Source: Devosia yakushimensis
Lineage (GTDB): Bacteria > Pseudomonadota > Alphaproteobacteria > Rhizobiales > Devosiaceae
Length of the DNA stretch: 64,000 nucleotides
Direction of reading: 5' to 3'
Assembly: GCF_030159855.1 (NCBI RefSeq)
Contig: NZ_BSNG01000001.1
Span: forward strand, 1,488,001 to 1,552,000
Shown here: positions 1 to 8,593 of the stretch, piece after piece
Position numbering within the stretch: the first letter of the stretch is position 1
Layout of the letters: each line of letters begins with the position of its first letter
Made by a program: the position numbers and the translations under genes
Notes under the pieces: generated by a model
Told to the model about the DNA's origin: nothing
Database searches by the model: none
What the model saw: only the letters and a program-made list of their open reading frames with translations

Positions 1-33
1 CGGATGGGCAATGAGCTGAAGGCTGCCAAGTGA
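1..33 (+). CDS. C-terminal tail of an upstream gene (possibly divK), partial
   Basis: The frame beginning at base 1 is open and ends in TGA at 31-33, giving a short tail ending ELKAAK. The stop overlaps the GTG start of pleD as GTGA, the usual layout of translationally coupled genes. In many alphaproteobacteria divK lies directly before pleD, so divK is the leading guess, but ten residues are too few to identify the protein. Confidence 0.4.
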   Translation, partial: RMGNELKAAK

Positions 34-1400
34 CTGCGCGTATCCTCATCGTCGACGACATCCCCACCAATGTCCGGCTGCTGGAGGCGCGGCTGACCGC
101 GGAATATTTCGACGTGGTGACCGCTTCTTCCGGGCAGGAAGCACTCGATATCTGTGAAAGCTCCGATGTCGACATGGTGCTGCTGGACGTGATGATGCCC
201 GTGATGGATGGATTCGAAGTCTGCCGGCGGCTCAAGGCCAATACCCGTACCCATCACGTGCCGGTGCTGATGATCACCGCGCTCGACCAGCCCTCTGACC
301 GGGTCAAGGGCCTGGAAGTCGGCGCTGACGATTTTCTGACCAAGCCGGTCGATGACATGCAGCTGATGGCCCGGGTCAAAAGCCTCGTGCGCCTCAAGTC
401 GCTCACCGACGAGTTGCGCTCGCGGGCCATGACCGGTCAGCAGATCGCCATCGAAGATGCCTTCCGGGCGATGGACAAGATCAATGCCGACAATGGTTCG
501 ATCCTGATCGTCGATACCGATGCGCGCCATGCCGAGCGGATCAAGGCCTATCTGACGCCGGGTCATCAGGCCGATGTGCTGACCCAGCCGGCCGATGCGG
601 TCTTCCAGGTGACCGGCGCGAACTACGAACTTGCCCTGATCTGCATGTCGCTGACCGACTTCGATCCCTTACGGGTTTGTTCGCAGATCCGGACGCTCGA
701 ACATACCCGCAACCTGCCGATTATCCTCATCGCCGACGAAGCGGACCGGCCCAAAGTGGTGCGGGCGCTCGATCTTGGCGTGAACGATTTCATCATGCGG
801 CCGGTGGAGCGCAACGAGCTTGCCGCCCGGGTGCGGACGCAGATTCGACGCCAGCGCTATGCCACTGAGCTGCGTCACAGCGTGCACCAGACCATGGCCA
901 TGGCGGTGATCGACGACATGACGGGGCTCTATAACCGCCGCTACTTCGAGCGGCATCTGAGCGTCATGCTGAACAAGGCGCAGACGCAGGGGCGCGATAT
1001 GGCGCTGATGATCCTGGATGTGGATCACTTCAAGGCGGTCAACGATACCTATGGCCACGACACGGGCGATGTGGTGCTCAAGGAGTTCGCGACCCGGCTG
1101 AAACGCAATATCCGTGGGGTTGACCTAGCCTGCCGCTTTGGCGGCGAGGAGTTCGTGGTGCTGATGCCCGATACCGATTTCCGTCAGGCGGAAGCCATTG
1201 CCGAACGGGTGCGGTTGTCGATTGCCGAGCGCGGTTTCGAGGCCGGGGCGGGGCGGATGCTGCCGGTGACGGTGTCGGTGGGGGTGACGCTGAACGAGAG
1301 CCTGACCGACACGCCCGAAACGCTGATCAAGCGGGCGGATGTGGCGCTGTACCGGGCCAAGCGCGAGGGGCGCAATAGGGTGGTGTTCGACGCGGCTTGA
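30..1400 (+). CDS. pleD: PleD-type diguanylate cyclase response regulator
   Basis: 456 aa starting with GTG (30-32), overlapping the preceding stop. Domain order is REC1 (about 4-120, phospho-acceptor D53 in LLDVMMP), a degenerate REC2 (about 155-275) and a C-terminal GGDEF domain. The active-site loop reads GGEEF and is preceded five residues upstream by RGVD, which matches the RxxD inhibitory site for c-di-GMP. The protein makes c-di-GMP from two GTP when REC1 is phosphorylated; in Caulobacter and rhizobia it controls the swarmer-to-stalked or asymmetric division programme. The REC-REC-GGDEF order is diagnostic. A structured RNA candidate follows immediately downstream. Confidence 0.95.
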   Translation: MTARILIVDDIPTNVRLLEARLTAEYFDVVTASSGQEALDICESSDVDMVLLDVMMPVMDGFEVCRRLKANTRTHHVPVLMITALDQPSDRVKGLEVGADDFLTKPVDDMQLMARVKSLVRLKSLTDELRSRAMTGQQIAIEDAFRAMDKINADNGSILIVDTDARHAERIKAYLTPGHQADVLTQPADAVFQVTGANYELALICMSLTDFDPLRVCSQIRTLEHTRNLPIILIADEADRPKVVRALDLGVNDFIMRPVERNELAARVRTQIRRQRYATELRHSVHQTMAMAVIDDMTGLYNRRYFERHLSVMLNKAQTQGRDMALMILDVDHFKAVNDTYGHDTGDVVLKEFATRLKRNIRGVDLACRFGGEEFVVLMPDTDFRQAEAIAERVRLSIAERGFEAGAGRMLPVTVSVGVTLNESLTDTPETLIKRADVALYRAKREGRNRVVFDAA

Positions 1401-1411
1401 GAAAGCTGCAA

Positions 1412-1440
1412 TTGGACGCGTTAGGGTTAGCTGTTATAAT
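1412..1440 (+). promoter_or_regulatory. Sigma-70-like promoter with no protein gene downstream
   Basis: TTGGAC (1412-1417), a 17-base spacer, then a perfect TATAAT (1435-1440). It lies just after pleD and points into a 350-base stretch without a plausible reading frame, so it is the likely promoter of the RNA candidate that follows. The -35 box is only half consensus (3 of 6). Confidence 0.5.
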
Positions 1441-1446
1441 TAACAA

Positions 1447-1775
1447 GAGCTTACCAGTGTAAGTGGCCTGGATTTGCTTGAGTTTACGACCTGCCGGAGT
1501 AGGGTCCGATCAAACAGCGGGCCCTACTTACGGAGCTTTGCTGACAGCTCCCTACGGCTTGTCTCGGGTCCGCCGCAACACCTGAGCCCCCGTAGGGCGG
1601 CTGGTCCGGAAGCGGATAGAGTGGCCTCTTCGACATGCCGCTCCGGGCCAGCCACTCGCGACATTCGGTATCGCCAATGCGCCAGTCTGCTAGCAGACTG
1701 TTAGCATCCAGCGCATCAAACCTTCGCAAATGACAACCCAGCAAAAAGCCCCGCATCGAGGATGCGGGGCTTTTG
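1447..1775 (+). ncRNA. Candidate structured small RNA (about 330 nt) between pleD and rpmG
   Basis: This gap has no credible protein gene but is full of stems: 1498-1507/1519-1528; 1532-1537/1546-1551; 1551-1557/1590-1596 enclosing 1563-1569/1580-1586; a 16-bp stem with one bulge at 1599-1615/1638-1653; and a perfect 18-bp palindrome at 1683-1700. It begins about 7 bases after a TATAAT box and ends at the hairpin plus T-run at 1743-1774. In three stems the single imperfection is a G-U wobble when read as plus-strand RNA and would be an A-C mismatch on the minus strand, which argues for plus-strand transcription. I see no hallmark of RNase P RNA, tmRNA, SRP RNA or 6S RNA. Its function is unknown. 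Confidence 0.6.
1743..1774. terminator. Bidirectional Rho-independent terminator
   Basis: A GC-rich hairpin (arms AGCCCCGCATC and GATGCGGGGCT) is flanked by A-run and T-run, so it can end transcription from both sides: rpmG on the minus strand (24 bases after its stop) and the RNA candidate on the plus strand. Confidence 0.85.
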
Positions 1776-1797
1776 CATTCAGATCGAAGGCGCCAGA

Positions 1798-1965
1798 TTA
1801 CTTGATCTTGGCTTCCTTGAACTCGACATGCTTGCGCACGACCGGGTCATACTTGTTGTACGACAGCTTTTCGGTCTGGGTGCGGGCGTTCTTCTTGGTG
1901 ACGTAGTAGAAACCGGTATCGGCCGTCGACACCAGCTTGATCTTTACGGAGGCGGCTTTGGCCAT
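1798..1965 (-). CDS. rpmG: 50S ribosomal protein L33
   Basis: 55 aa, the usual length of L33, starting [12 protein letters not shown] and ending [10 protein letters not shown]. It carries the family core [10 protein letters not shown] and YDPVVRKHV. It has no cysteines, so it is the zinc-independent form. It is a small basic protein of the large ribosomal subunit near the E site. The gene is single, read leftwards, and followed by a strong terminator. Neighbouring pleD is convergent, with the RNA candidate between them. Confidence 0.95.
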   Translation of the reverse strand: MAKAASVKIKLVSTADTGFYYVTKKNARTQTEKLSYNKYDPVVRKHVEFKEAKIK

Positions 1966-2055
1966 TCTTCGGGTCCTTCACAAAACCAAAGGCGCTGCGG
2001 ATGGCAGCGCCGGAATTTGGGCGCAAACTACGGATTTGGCTGAGATTGTCAAGCT

Positions 2056-2463
2056 TCAGTTCCGGGCTTCGTCCGGGTGGCCGAAGCCATGCATGCGCTT
2101 GGCCCATTGGAAGCCGACAATTGCCCCCTTGGTGGAGGGCAGAATGGCCAGTGGCAGGATAATGGCCAGCGGAACCATGGTGTAGATATAGGTCATCGGA
2201 TTGATGTGCCAGGTCATTTCTATATGCAGCATCACCGCGACCAGCAGGTGGCCGACAATCATGATGGCAATATAGGGCGGGAAGTCGTCGGCGCGATGCA
2301 GGTCGAGCTGCTCGCCGCAGGAGGCGCAATAGTCGGTGACCTTGAGGTAGGACCTGAACATCTTGCCCTTGCCGCAATGGGGGCACTTGCACAAAGTGCC
2401 CCGCCAAATCGCCTGCCAGGTCTGCCGATCTTCCAGCGTGGTGACCTCTGCGGTCATCTTCAT
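2056..2463 (-). CDS. DUF983 family membrane protein
   Basis: About 135 aa. The N-terminal half holds two CxxC pairs (CPHCGKGKMF and CASCGEQL), a zinc-ribbon-like arrangement. The second half has two hydrophobic segments (about 65-85 and 92-112). This is the DUF983 pattern, a family of unknown function common in alphaproteobacteria. The start lies in the end of rnr: ATG at 2463, or GTG one codon earlier at 2466, overlaps the rnr stop, so the two genes are probably co-transcribed and translationally coupled. A role cannot be assigned from sequence. Confidence 0.8.
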   Translation of the reverse strand: MKMTAEVTTLEDRQTWQAIWRGTLCKCPHCGKGKMFRSYLKVTDYCASCGEQLDLHRADDFPPYIAIMIVGHLLVAVMLHIEMTWHINPMTYIYTMVPLAIILPLAILPSTKGAIVGFQWAKRMHGFGHPDEARN

Positions 2464-4745
2464 CACCTCTTTTTGCGGCCCTTAGGCCCATAGGACCTAG
2501 ATGGGCGCTTCTGCCCACGGCGGAAAGATGACGGATTGACGCGCGGACCCTCGGACAGCAGTTCGAACCGCATGGCGCCGGCAATCGGTGCGACTTCGAG
2601 AAGCCGGACGGTTACCCGGTCACCCAGGCCGAACTTCTCGCCGGTCCGTTCGCCCACCATGGACTGGATTTCCTCGACATAGCGATAATAGTCCTGACCA
2701 AGGGTGGAGGCCGGGATAAAGCCATCGGCGCCGGTATCGAGCAGGCGCACGAAGAGACCCGAGCGGGTGACGCCGGAAATGCGCCCCTCGAAGCGGGCGC
2801 CGATCTGGGCGGCGAGGAATTGCGCCAGCAGCCGGTCGGCGGTCTCCCGTTCGGCCAGCATGGCGCGGCGCTCGGTGGCCGAGATGTGCTGGCCGATACC
2901 AGTCAGCTTGAGCGCTTCCTGGTCGGAGAGACCATCCTGGCCAAGATCGAGCGCCTTGATCAGCGCCCGGTGGACGATGAGGTCGGCATAGCGCCGGATG
3001 GGAGAGGTGAAGTGGGCATAGCGGTCAAGGTTGAGACCGAAATGGCCGTAATTCTCCGGCGCATATTCGGCCTGAGCCTGGCTGCGCAGCACCATCTCGC
3101 TGACCTGCTCGACATTGCCCGCCTTGCGGGACTGGGCGAGCACGCCATTGAAATCGCTGGCGCGGACGGAATCGGATTTTTTGACCGCAATATCGAGCGA
3201 GCCGAGGAAATCGCGCAGCGCCTGCAGCTTTTCACTGCTGGGCTCGTCATGCACGCGATAGAGCAGGGGTGAGCGCTTGGCTTCCAGCGTTTCGGCCGCT
3301 GCCACATTGGCCGCGATCATCATTTCCTCGATGAGACGATGGGCATCGAGCCGCTCGGGAATGCGGATATCCTTTACCAGCCCCTTGTCGTCGAGCACGA
3401 TCTTGCGCTCGGGCAGATCGAGGTCGAGCGGGCCACGCTGGTCGCGTGCCTTGGCCATGGCCGCATAGGCGGCCCAGAGCGGGCGCAGGATGGGTTCGAG
3501 AATCGGGCCGGTCTTGTCATCGGGATTGCCATCGATGGCGGCCTGGGCCTGTTGATAGCTCAGCTTGGCGGCCGAACGCATCAGGACGCGATGGAAGCTG
3601 TGGCTGCGCTTGCGGCCATCGGCCGACATGACCATGCGCACGGCCAGCGAAGCGCGGGGCTCGCCTTCCTTGAGCGAGCACAATTCGTTGGAGATGCGCT
3701 CGGGCAGCATGGGCACGACGCGGTCGGGAAAATAGACCGAATTGCCGCGCAGATAGGCTTCGCGATCGAGCGCCGTGCCGGGGCGCACATAGGCGGCAAC
3801 GTCGGCAATGGCGACATAGACGATAAAGCCACCGGGATTGGCGGCGTCCGTGTCAGGTTCGGCATAGACGGCGTCGTCATGGTCCTTGGCATCGGGCGGA
3901 TCGATGGTGACCAGGGGCAATTCGCGCCAGTCTTCGCGGCCCTTGAGCGTTGCTTCCTTGGCCTCTTCGGCCTCGCGCACGACCGAAGCGGGGAAACGGT
4001 AGGGGATTTCGAGGTTATGGATGGCGATGAGGCTGACCGCGCCTTCCGAGAGCGGATTGCCGATGACGGCGGTGACCTTGGCGCGCGGGATCATCAAGCG
4101 GCCGGAGAGCTTGACCTCGACTTCGACGAGATCGCCATCGCCGGCCTCGCCGAGATCGCCGAGAGGAATGCGCATTTCCTTCTGCTTGCGATCGACCGGG
4201 ATCAGCCTTGCGCCATCTTCGTCCATCCGCACGATGCCGATATGGGCACGGCGCGGCTTGTCGAGGATTTTCATGGTCTTGGCGGTGTAGACCGGGATGT
4301 CCGCCTCGCCGGCATCGATGCGGGCGAGGATGCGGTCGCCCGGCGCGGGGGCAACCCGGGCATCGCGGCCCTGCAGCACGGCCACGCGCGGACGCTCGCC
4401 TTCTTCCTCGTTCCATTGGGCGGGGAAGGCGTGGAGATTGTCCGGGTCGGCATCGCTGGGAATGTCGAGCACGGTGACATGGGGCAGGGCAGCGGTGCGG
4501 CGCAGGGCCTTGCGGGTGCGGGTGATGACACCCTCGCCCTCAAGCTCGGCCAGCATGGCCTTGAACGGCCGGCGCATATCGCCGCGGATGCCGAACACCT
4601 TGGCAAGATCGCGCTTGCCCTTGATGTCGGATTGCTGGGCGAGCGCTTCCAGAAGCTGTTCGCGGGTCGGCAAAGCGCCAGCAGCGGGTTGTCGCGCGCG
4701 CTTGGGGCCGGAGGTGTTTTTGGGTTTTTTGGTTGGGATAGGCAT
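2463..4745 (-). CDS. rnr: Ribonuclease R (3'-5' exoribonuclease)
   Basis: 760 aa, a typical length. The order is an N-terminal winged-helix/cold-shock region, the RNB catalytic domain (about 260-590) and a C-terminal S1 domain (about 640-725), then a basic tail rich in K and R. The catalytic acidic cluster is visible in IDPPDAKDHDDAV. RNase R degrades structured RNA processively, including mRNA, rRNA fragments and tmRNA-tagged messages. ATG start at 4745. It heads a two-gene unit with the DUF983 gene. The region upstream (4746-4969) carries a palindromic repeat rather than another minus-strand gene. Confidence 0.95.
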   Translation of the reverse strand: MPIPTKKPKNTSGPKRARQPAAGALPTREQLLEALAQQSDIKGKRDLAKVFGIRGDMRRPFKAMLAELEGEGVITRTRKALRRTAALPHVTVLDIPSDADPDNLHAFPAQWNEEEGERPRVAVLQGRDARVAPAPGDRILARIDAGEADIPVYTAKTMKILDKPRRAHIGIVRMDEDGARLIPVDRKQKEMRIPLGDLGEAGDGDLVEVEVKLSGRLMIPRAKVTAVIGNPLSEGAVSLIAIHNLEIPYRFPASVVREAEEAKEATLKGREDWRELPLVTIDPPDAKDHDDAVYAEPDTDAANPGGFIVYVAIADVAAYVRPGTALDREAYLRGNSVYFPDRVVPMLPERISNELCSLKEGEPRASLAVRMVMSADGRKRSHSFHRVLMRSAAKLSYQQAQAAIDGNPDDKTGPILEPILRPLWAAYAAMAKARDQRGPLDLDLPERKIVLDDKGLVKDIRIPERLDAHRLIEEMMIAANVAAAETLEAKRSPLLYRVHDEPSSEKLQALRDFLGSLDIAVKKSDSVRASDFNGVLAQSRKAGNVEQVSEMVLRSQAQAEYAPENYGHFGLNLDRYAHFTSPIRRYADLIVHRALIKALDLGQDGLSDQEALKLTGIGQHISATERRAMLAERETADRLLAQFLAAQIGARFEGRISGVTRSGLFVRLLDTGADGFIPASTLGQDYYRYVEEIQSMVGERTGEKFGLGDRVTVRLLEVAPIAGAMRFELLSEGPRVNPSSFRRGQKRPSRSYGPKGRKKR

Positions 4746-4826
4746 TCAGGATGTTTCTGTGTGTCGGGTGATATGTAGGGTAATTCGGTGGGGATTGCTA
4801 ATTTTGTGGGTGGGTGTTTGCGCGGC

Positions 4827-4924
4827 GTCATCCCGGCGCAGGCCGGGATCCATGCTGAGGGCTATTGGCGACATCGAGTGTGGGGGGAGGGCACAGCATG
4901 GATTCCGGCCTGCGCCAGAATGAC
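4827..4924. repeat. Family A palindromic element, copy 1
   Basis: Two inverted arms, 4827-4860 (GTCATCCCGGCGCAGGCC...) and 4894-4924 (...GGCCTGCGCCAGAATGAC), about 33 bases apart. Each arm is itself a hairpin, CCGGC-GCAG-GCCGG type. It ends 46 bases before the GIY-YIG start codon. The right arm has decayed at one position (CCAG for CCGG). Confidence 0.85.
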
Positions 4925-4969
4925 ATTGTGGGTGATGACAGATCGGTGGCCCGATGCTTAGCTCGGCAA

Positions 4970-5269
4970 ATGGCCAAGACCTTCATCGTCTACATGGTGT
5001 GCAGCATGAAGAATGGGACGCTGTATACCGGCGTCACGGGTAATCCGGCCGGACGGATGTGGCAGCACCGGACCGGGTTCTTCGCCAAGAGCTTCACCGC
5101 GCAGTACAATGTGAAGCGGCTGGTCTGGTACGAGGTGCATCAGGATGCGACTGCCGCGATACAGCGGGAGAAGCGCATCAAGGACTGGCGCCGGGAATGG
5201 AAGAAGCGGCTGATTGAGGAGTTGAATCCCGATTGGCGAGATTTGTCGGATGAGGTGATGGGGTTTTAG
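4970..5269 (+). CDS. Stand-alone GIY-YIG nuclease domain protein
   Basis: 99 aa from ATG 4970 (MAKTFIVYM); the frame extends further upstream, but that part only translates the repeat. The GIY-YIG signature is split as VYMV and LYTGVT, followed by the catalytic-type arginine in PAGRMWQHR, and a glutamate in REKRIKDWRREWK near the C-terminus, the motif order of single-domain UPF0213-like nucleases. Such domains cut DNA with a single metal ion. The gene sits alone, opposite in direction to rnr and topA, and is bracketed tightly by two copies of the same palindrome (gaps of about 45 and 25 bases), suggesting it travels with or acts on these repeats. That link is inference. Confidence 0.88.
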   Translation: MAKTFIVYMVCSMKNGTLYTGVTGNPAGRMWQHRTGFFAKSFTAQYNVKRLVWYEVHQDATAAIQREKRIKDWRREWKKRLIEELNPDWRDLSDEVMGF

Positions 5270-5294
5270 GTCCCGATTATTTCCCAACCACCGT

Positions 5295-5392
5295 GTCATT
5301 CCGGCGAAGGCCGGAATCCATGCTGTGCCGTCTCCCGGCATGCGATGTTGCGGTTGGCCTTCAGCATGGATCCCGGCCTTCGCCGGGATGAC
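5295..5392. repeat. Family A palindromic element, copy 2
   Basis: Arms at 5295-5325 (GTCATTCCGGCGAAGGCC...) and 5362-5392 (...GGCCTTCGCCGGGATGAC). Spacing and layout match copy 1. It begins 25 bases after the GIY-YIG stop codon, so the nuclease gene lies between two equivalent elements. Confidence 0.88.
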
Positions 5393-5416
5393 ATCGTGAG
5401 GAGGATAATGCGGTGC

Positions 5417-8065
5417 CTAGAACGGAACGTCCTCGTCCGAAACAACCTTCTTCGCCGCAACCTTCTTCGGAGCCGCCTTTTTGGCGGCCGGTTTATCGGC
5501 AGCAGCTTTGGCCGTGGCCTTTTTCGCTGCCGGCTTCTTCACAGCCGCCTTCTTCGCCGGCGCCTTTTTCACCTTCGTCCCCGTGGCCTCGGCTCTCGCC
5601 GCGATCCACTGCACGGCCTGATCCAGCGTCACTGCTTCAGGCTGCACATCTTTGGGTATGGTGGCGTTGATCTTGCCCTGGTTGACATAGGGGCCGTAGC
5701 GGCCGGCGCGGACGGTGATGGGGCCGTTGTCGTGCTCGAAGGTCTGGATGGCAGCCACCGATGCACCGCCGCCGCGCTTGAAACCGCCTGCGGCTTTCTG
5801 GGCTATGAGGTCGACGGCGCGGTTGATACCGACCGTGAACACCTCTTCGACATCGGGCAGGTTGGCATATTTGCCATCATGCAGGACGAAGGGGCCGTAA
5901 CGGCCGATGCCGGCGGATATGGGGAGCTGGGTCTCGGGATGCAAGCCCACCTCGCGCGGCAGGGACAGCAGCCTGAGCGCCTGTTCGAGATTGAGCGTGG
6001 CCGCCTCCCAGCCCTTGGGCAGCGAGCTGCGCTTGGGCTCCTTGCCCTCGCCGAGCTGGACATAGGGGCCGAAACGGCCGGTTTTCAGGTACACTTCTTC
6101 GCCCGATTCCGGATCGGTGCCCAGAATGCCATCGCCCTGTGCGGCCTCGCTGGACTGGCCGGAGGCCGCGTCCGAAAGCTGCATTGTGTGCTTGCATTCG
6201 GGATAGTTCGAGCAGCCAATAAAGGCGCCGAACTTGCCGAGCTTGAGCGAGAGCTGGCCGGTGCCGCAGGTGGGGCAGCGGCGTGGATCGGAGCCATCTT
6301 CCTTGGGTGGGAAAATGCGGCTGGCCAGCAATTCGTTCAGTGCGTCGAGCACCTCGGAAACGCGCAGATCCTTGATCTCGTCGGTGGCGTGGGTGAAATC
6401 TTTCCAGAATTCGCGCAGCAGCACCTTGTAGTCGATATCGCCGGCCGAGACCTGGTCGAGCTGCTCTTCGAGCCCGGCGGTGAAGCCGTATTCGACATAG
6501 CGGGTGAAGAAGCTCTCGAGGAAAGCCGTGACGATGCGGCCGCGATCCTCGGGATGCAGTGCCTTGCCCTCGAGCCGGACATAGTCGCGATCCTTGAGGG
6601 TGGAGAGCGTTGCCGCATAGGTCGAGGGGCGGCCGATGCCGAGCTCTTCCATCTTCTTGATGAGGCTGGCTTCGGTATAGCGGCTGGGCGGCTGGGTGAA
6701 ATGCTGCTCGATATCGACGGCTTGCAAATCGGGCTTGTCGCCCACGGCCAGCGGGGGCAGTTCACGGCTGTCCTCGTCTTCCTCATCCTCGTCGGATTTG
6801 GCCTCGACGCCATAGAGCTTGAGGAAACCAGGGAAGGTGACGACCGAGCCGACGGCGCGCAATTCGACCTGGCGGCCGGGCACGTTGACGGCGATATCGA
6901 CCGTGGTGCGATCGATTTCGGCTGATTTCATCTGGCTGGCAAGCGTGCGGCGCCAGATCAGGCCATAGAGCTTGGACTGGTCGGCATCGAGATTGAGGTT
7001 TTCCGGCCGCTTGAACATGTCGGTGGGGCGGATGGCCTCGTGCGCTTCCTGGGCGTTCTTGGCCTTGGTCTGGTAGATGCGGGCCTTTTCGGGCAGGTAT
7101 TCCTCGCCGAAATATTTCCCGATCACCGAACGGGCCATGGCAATGCCTTCGGGCGCCATCTGCACCGCGTCGGTACGCATATAGGTGATCAGGCCATCCT
7201 CGTAGAGACGCTGGGCGATCTGCATGGTGCGGCTCGGCGACAGGCCCAGGCGGGAGCTGGCGTCCTGTTGCAGCGAGGAGGTGGTGAAAGGCGCGTAGGG
7301 ATTGCGCTTGGTCGGCTTCTTTTCGACATTGGAGACGTTGAACTGGCCGGATTCGATGAGTTGCTTGAGCTCGGCGGCGTTCTCGCCGGTCTTGATGTCG
7401 AGCTTGTCGGTCTTCTTGCCATCGACCGAAAAGAGGCGGGCGAGAAAGCTCTTGCCCTTTTGCGCCAGCTTGGCTTCGACGGACCAATATTCCTCAGGGC
7501 GGAATTTTTCGATCTCGGCTTCGCGATCGGACACCAGGCGCAGCGTCACCGATTGCACACGGCCGGCCGAGCGGGAGCCGGGGAGCTTGCGCCAGAGAAT
7601 GGGCGAAAGGGTGAAGCCGACGAGGTAGTCGAGGGCGCGGCGGGCGAGATAGGCATCGACCAGCTGCATGTCGATTTCGCGCGGATTGGCCATCGCCTGA
7701 GAAACGGCGTCCTTGGTGATGGCATTGAAGACGACGCGCTGAACCGGCACGTCCTTCTTGAGCGCTTTCTTCTGCCGCAGCACATCGAGCACGTGCCAGG
7801 AAATGGCCTCGCCTTCGCGATCCGGGTCGGTGGCGAGGATCAGTCCGTCGGCATTCTTGAGGGCATTGGCGATGTCGGAGACGCGCTTGCGAGAGGCCGT
7901 ATCGACCTCCCAGGACATGGCGAAATCTTCGTCGGGACGGACCGAACCGTCCTTGGCGGGCAGGTCGCGGATATGGCCGAAGGACGCCAGGACTTCATAG
8001 CCCGAGCCCAAATATTTGTTGATTGTCTTGACCTTAGTCGGACTTTCAACGACGACGACCTTCAT
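5417..8065 (-). CDS. topA: DNA topoisomerase I
   Basis: 882 aa from ATG 8065 (MKVVVVESPTK); an in-frame start six codons earlier lacks support from the family N-terminus. The TOPRIM domain shows VVVESPTK and DPDREGEAISWH. The active-site tyrosine lies in GLITYMRTDA. A four-cysteine zinc finger follows (CPTCG...CSNYPEC), then several short repeats of the type found in alphaproteobacterial TopA, and finally a Lys/Ala-rich tail with many KKA and AKK units. It relaxes negative supercoils by single-strand passage. The low-complexity basic tail probably binds DNA. In many alphaproteobacteria topA lies close to dprA and rnr; here dprA is 4 kb away. Confidence 0.97.
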   Translation of the reverse strand: MKVVVVESPTKVKTINKYLGSGYEVLASFGHIRDLPAKDGSVRPDEDFAMSWEVDTASRKRVSDIANALKNADGLILATDPDREGEAISWHVLDVLRQKKALKKDVPVQRVVFNAITKDAVSQAMANPREIDMQLVDAYLARRALDYLVGFTLSPILWRKLPGSRSAGRVQSVTLRLVSDREAEIEKFRPEEYWSVEAKLAQKGKSFLARLFSVDGKKTDKLDIKTGENAAELKQLIESGQFNVSNVEKKPTKRNPYAPFTTSSLQQDASSRLGLSPSRTMQIAQRLYEDGLITYMRTDAVQMAPEGIAMARSVIGKYFGEEYLPEKARIYQTKAKNAQEAHEAIRPTDMFKRPENLNLDADQSKLYGLIWRRTLASQMKSAEIDRTTVDIAVNVPGRQVELRAVGSVVTFPGFLKLYGVEAKSDEDEEDEDSRELPPLAVGDKPDLQAVDIEQHFTQPPSRYTEASLIKKMEELGIGRPSTYAATLSTLKDRDYVRLEGKALHPEDRGRIVTAFLESFFTRYVEYGFTAGLEEQLDQVSAGDIDYKVLLREFWKDFTHATDEIKDLRVSEVLDALNELLASRIFPPKEDGSDPRRCPTCGTGQLSLKLGKFGAFIGCSNYPECKHTMQLSDAASGQSSEAAQGDGILGTDPESGEEVYLKTGRFGPYVQLGEGKEPKRSSLPKGWEAATLNLEQALRLLSLPREVGLHPETQLPISAGIGRYGPFVLHDGKYANLPDVEEVFTVGINRAVDLIAQKAAGGFKRGGGASVAAIQTFEHDNGPITVRAGRYGPYVNQGKINATIPKDVQPEAVTLDQAVQWIAARAEATGTKVKKAPAKKAAVKKPAAKKATAKAAADKPAAKKAAPKKVAAKKVVSDEDVPF

Positions 8066-8151
8066 GGATATTCCGTTCCGCAACCGCTTGTATCGAGGTG
8101 GCGCAACATGGTGAAGGCGGAACGAAGTGTCAACGGCCCCCTTCCAAGCGG

Positions 8152-8180
8152 GCTCGGCCCTCTCATAAAAAGGGCCGAGC
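8152..8180. terminator. Hairpin between topA and the 8.2 kb membrane protein gene
   Basis: Perfect 10-bp stem GCTCGGCCCT (8152-8161) and AGGGCCGAGC (8171-8180) with a 9-base loop, 11 bases beyond the stop of the minus-strand gene at 8192. It has no outer T-run, so termination is plausible but not certain. Confidence 0.45.
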
Positions 8181-8191
8181 GGAGGGTGTCG

Positions 8192-8593
8192 TCAGGCCAG
8201 GCTTGCCTTGCGGGTTACTGTTTCGGTATCGCGGGAAAACACGGTCCAGGCAAAGATCAGCACGCCGGCAAAGACGATTAGCGAGCTGAGCGCCACGACC
8301 GGCTCGAGCGCGGTGACGCCCTGCAGCAGGAAGTAGAGCGATACGGCCATCAGCACGACGCCGGTGGTGTAGACGCCGAAATGAATGAAGGCCAGGCGCC
8401 GCTCTGCCTTGGCGGGGTTGAGCGCATAATAGCCGCCGAACAGGGCGCTGGTGACCCAGCCGAGCAGGTTGATATGGGCATGCGCCCCGATCACATTGTG
8501 GTTCTGGCTGATCGACATATGCAGGCCGATCCCGATCCCCACGATCAGGAATATTATGGCCGCCTTGAAGAACAGATTGGAAATTCTAGGCAT
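8192..8593 (-). CDS. Small membrane protein resembling a haem-copper oxidase subunit I fragment
   Basis: 133 aa from ATG 8593 (MPRISNLFFKAA), preceded by a GGAGAG ribosome-binding site; longer in-frame starts would place the SD inside the gene. Four hydrophobic segments (about 8-27, 40-58, 70-92, 98-118) suggest an integral membrane protein. The stretch AHAHINLLGWV resembles helices of cytochrome oxidase subunit I, and homologues in this order are often named cytochrome-c oxidase-like. It is far too short to be a full subunit and sits alone without oxidase genes. A hairpin follows its stop. Confidence 0.65.
   Translation of the reverse strand: MPRISNLFFKAAIIFLIVGIGIGLHMSISQNHNVIGAHAHINLLGWVTSALFGGYYALNPAKAERRLAFIHFGVYTTGVVLMAVSLYFLLQGVTALEPVVALSSLIVFAGVLIFAWTVFSRDTETVTRKASLA

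Noticed and set aside
1474..1756. Overlapping short frames on both strands between pleD and rpmG
   Set aside because: Neither has a ribosome-binding site or family features, and the stretch is better explained as structured RNA.
5345..6925. A 526-aa plus-strand frame opposite topA
   Set aside because: Shadow frame; topA motifs including the zinc finger lie on the minus strand here.
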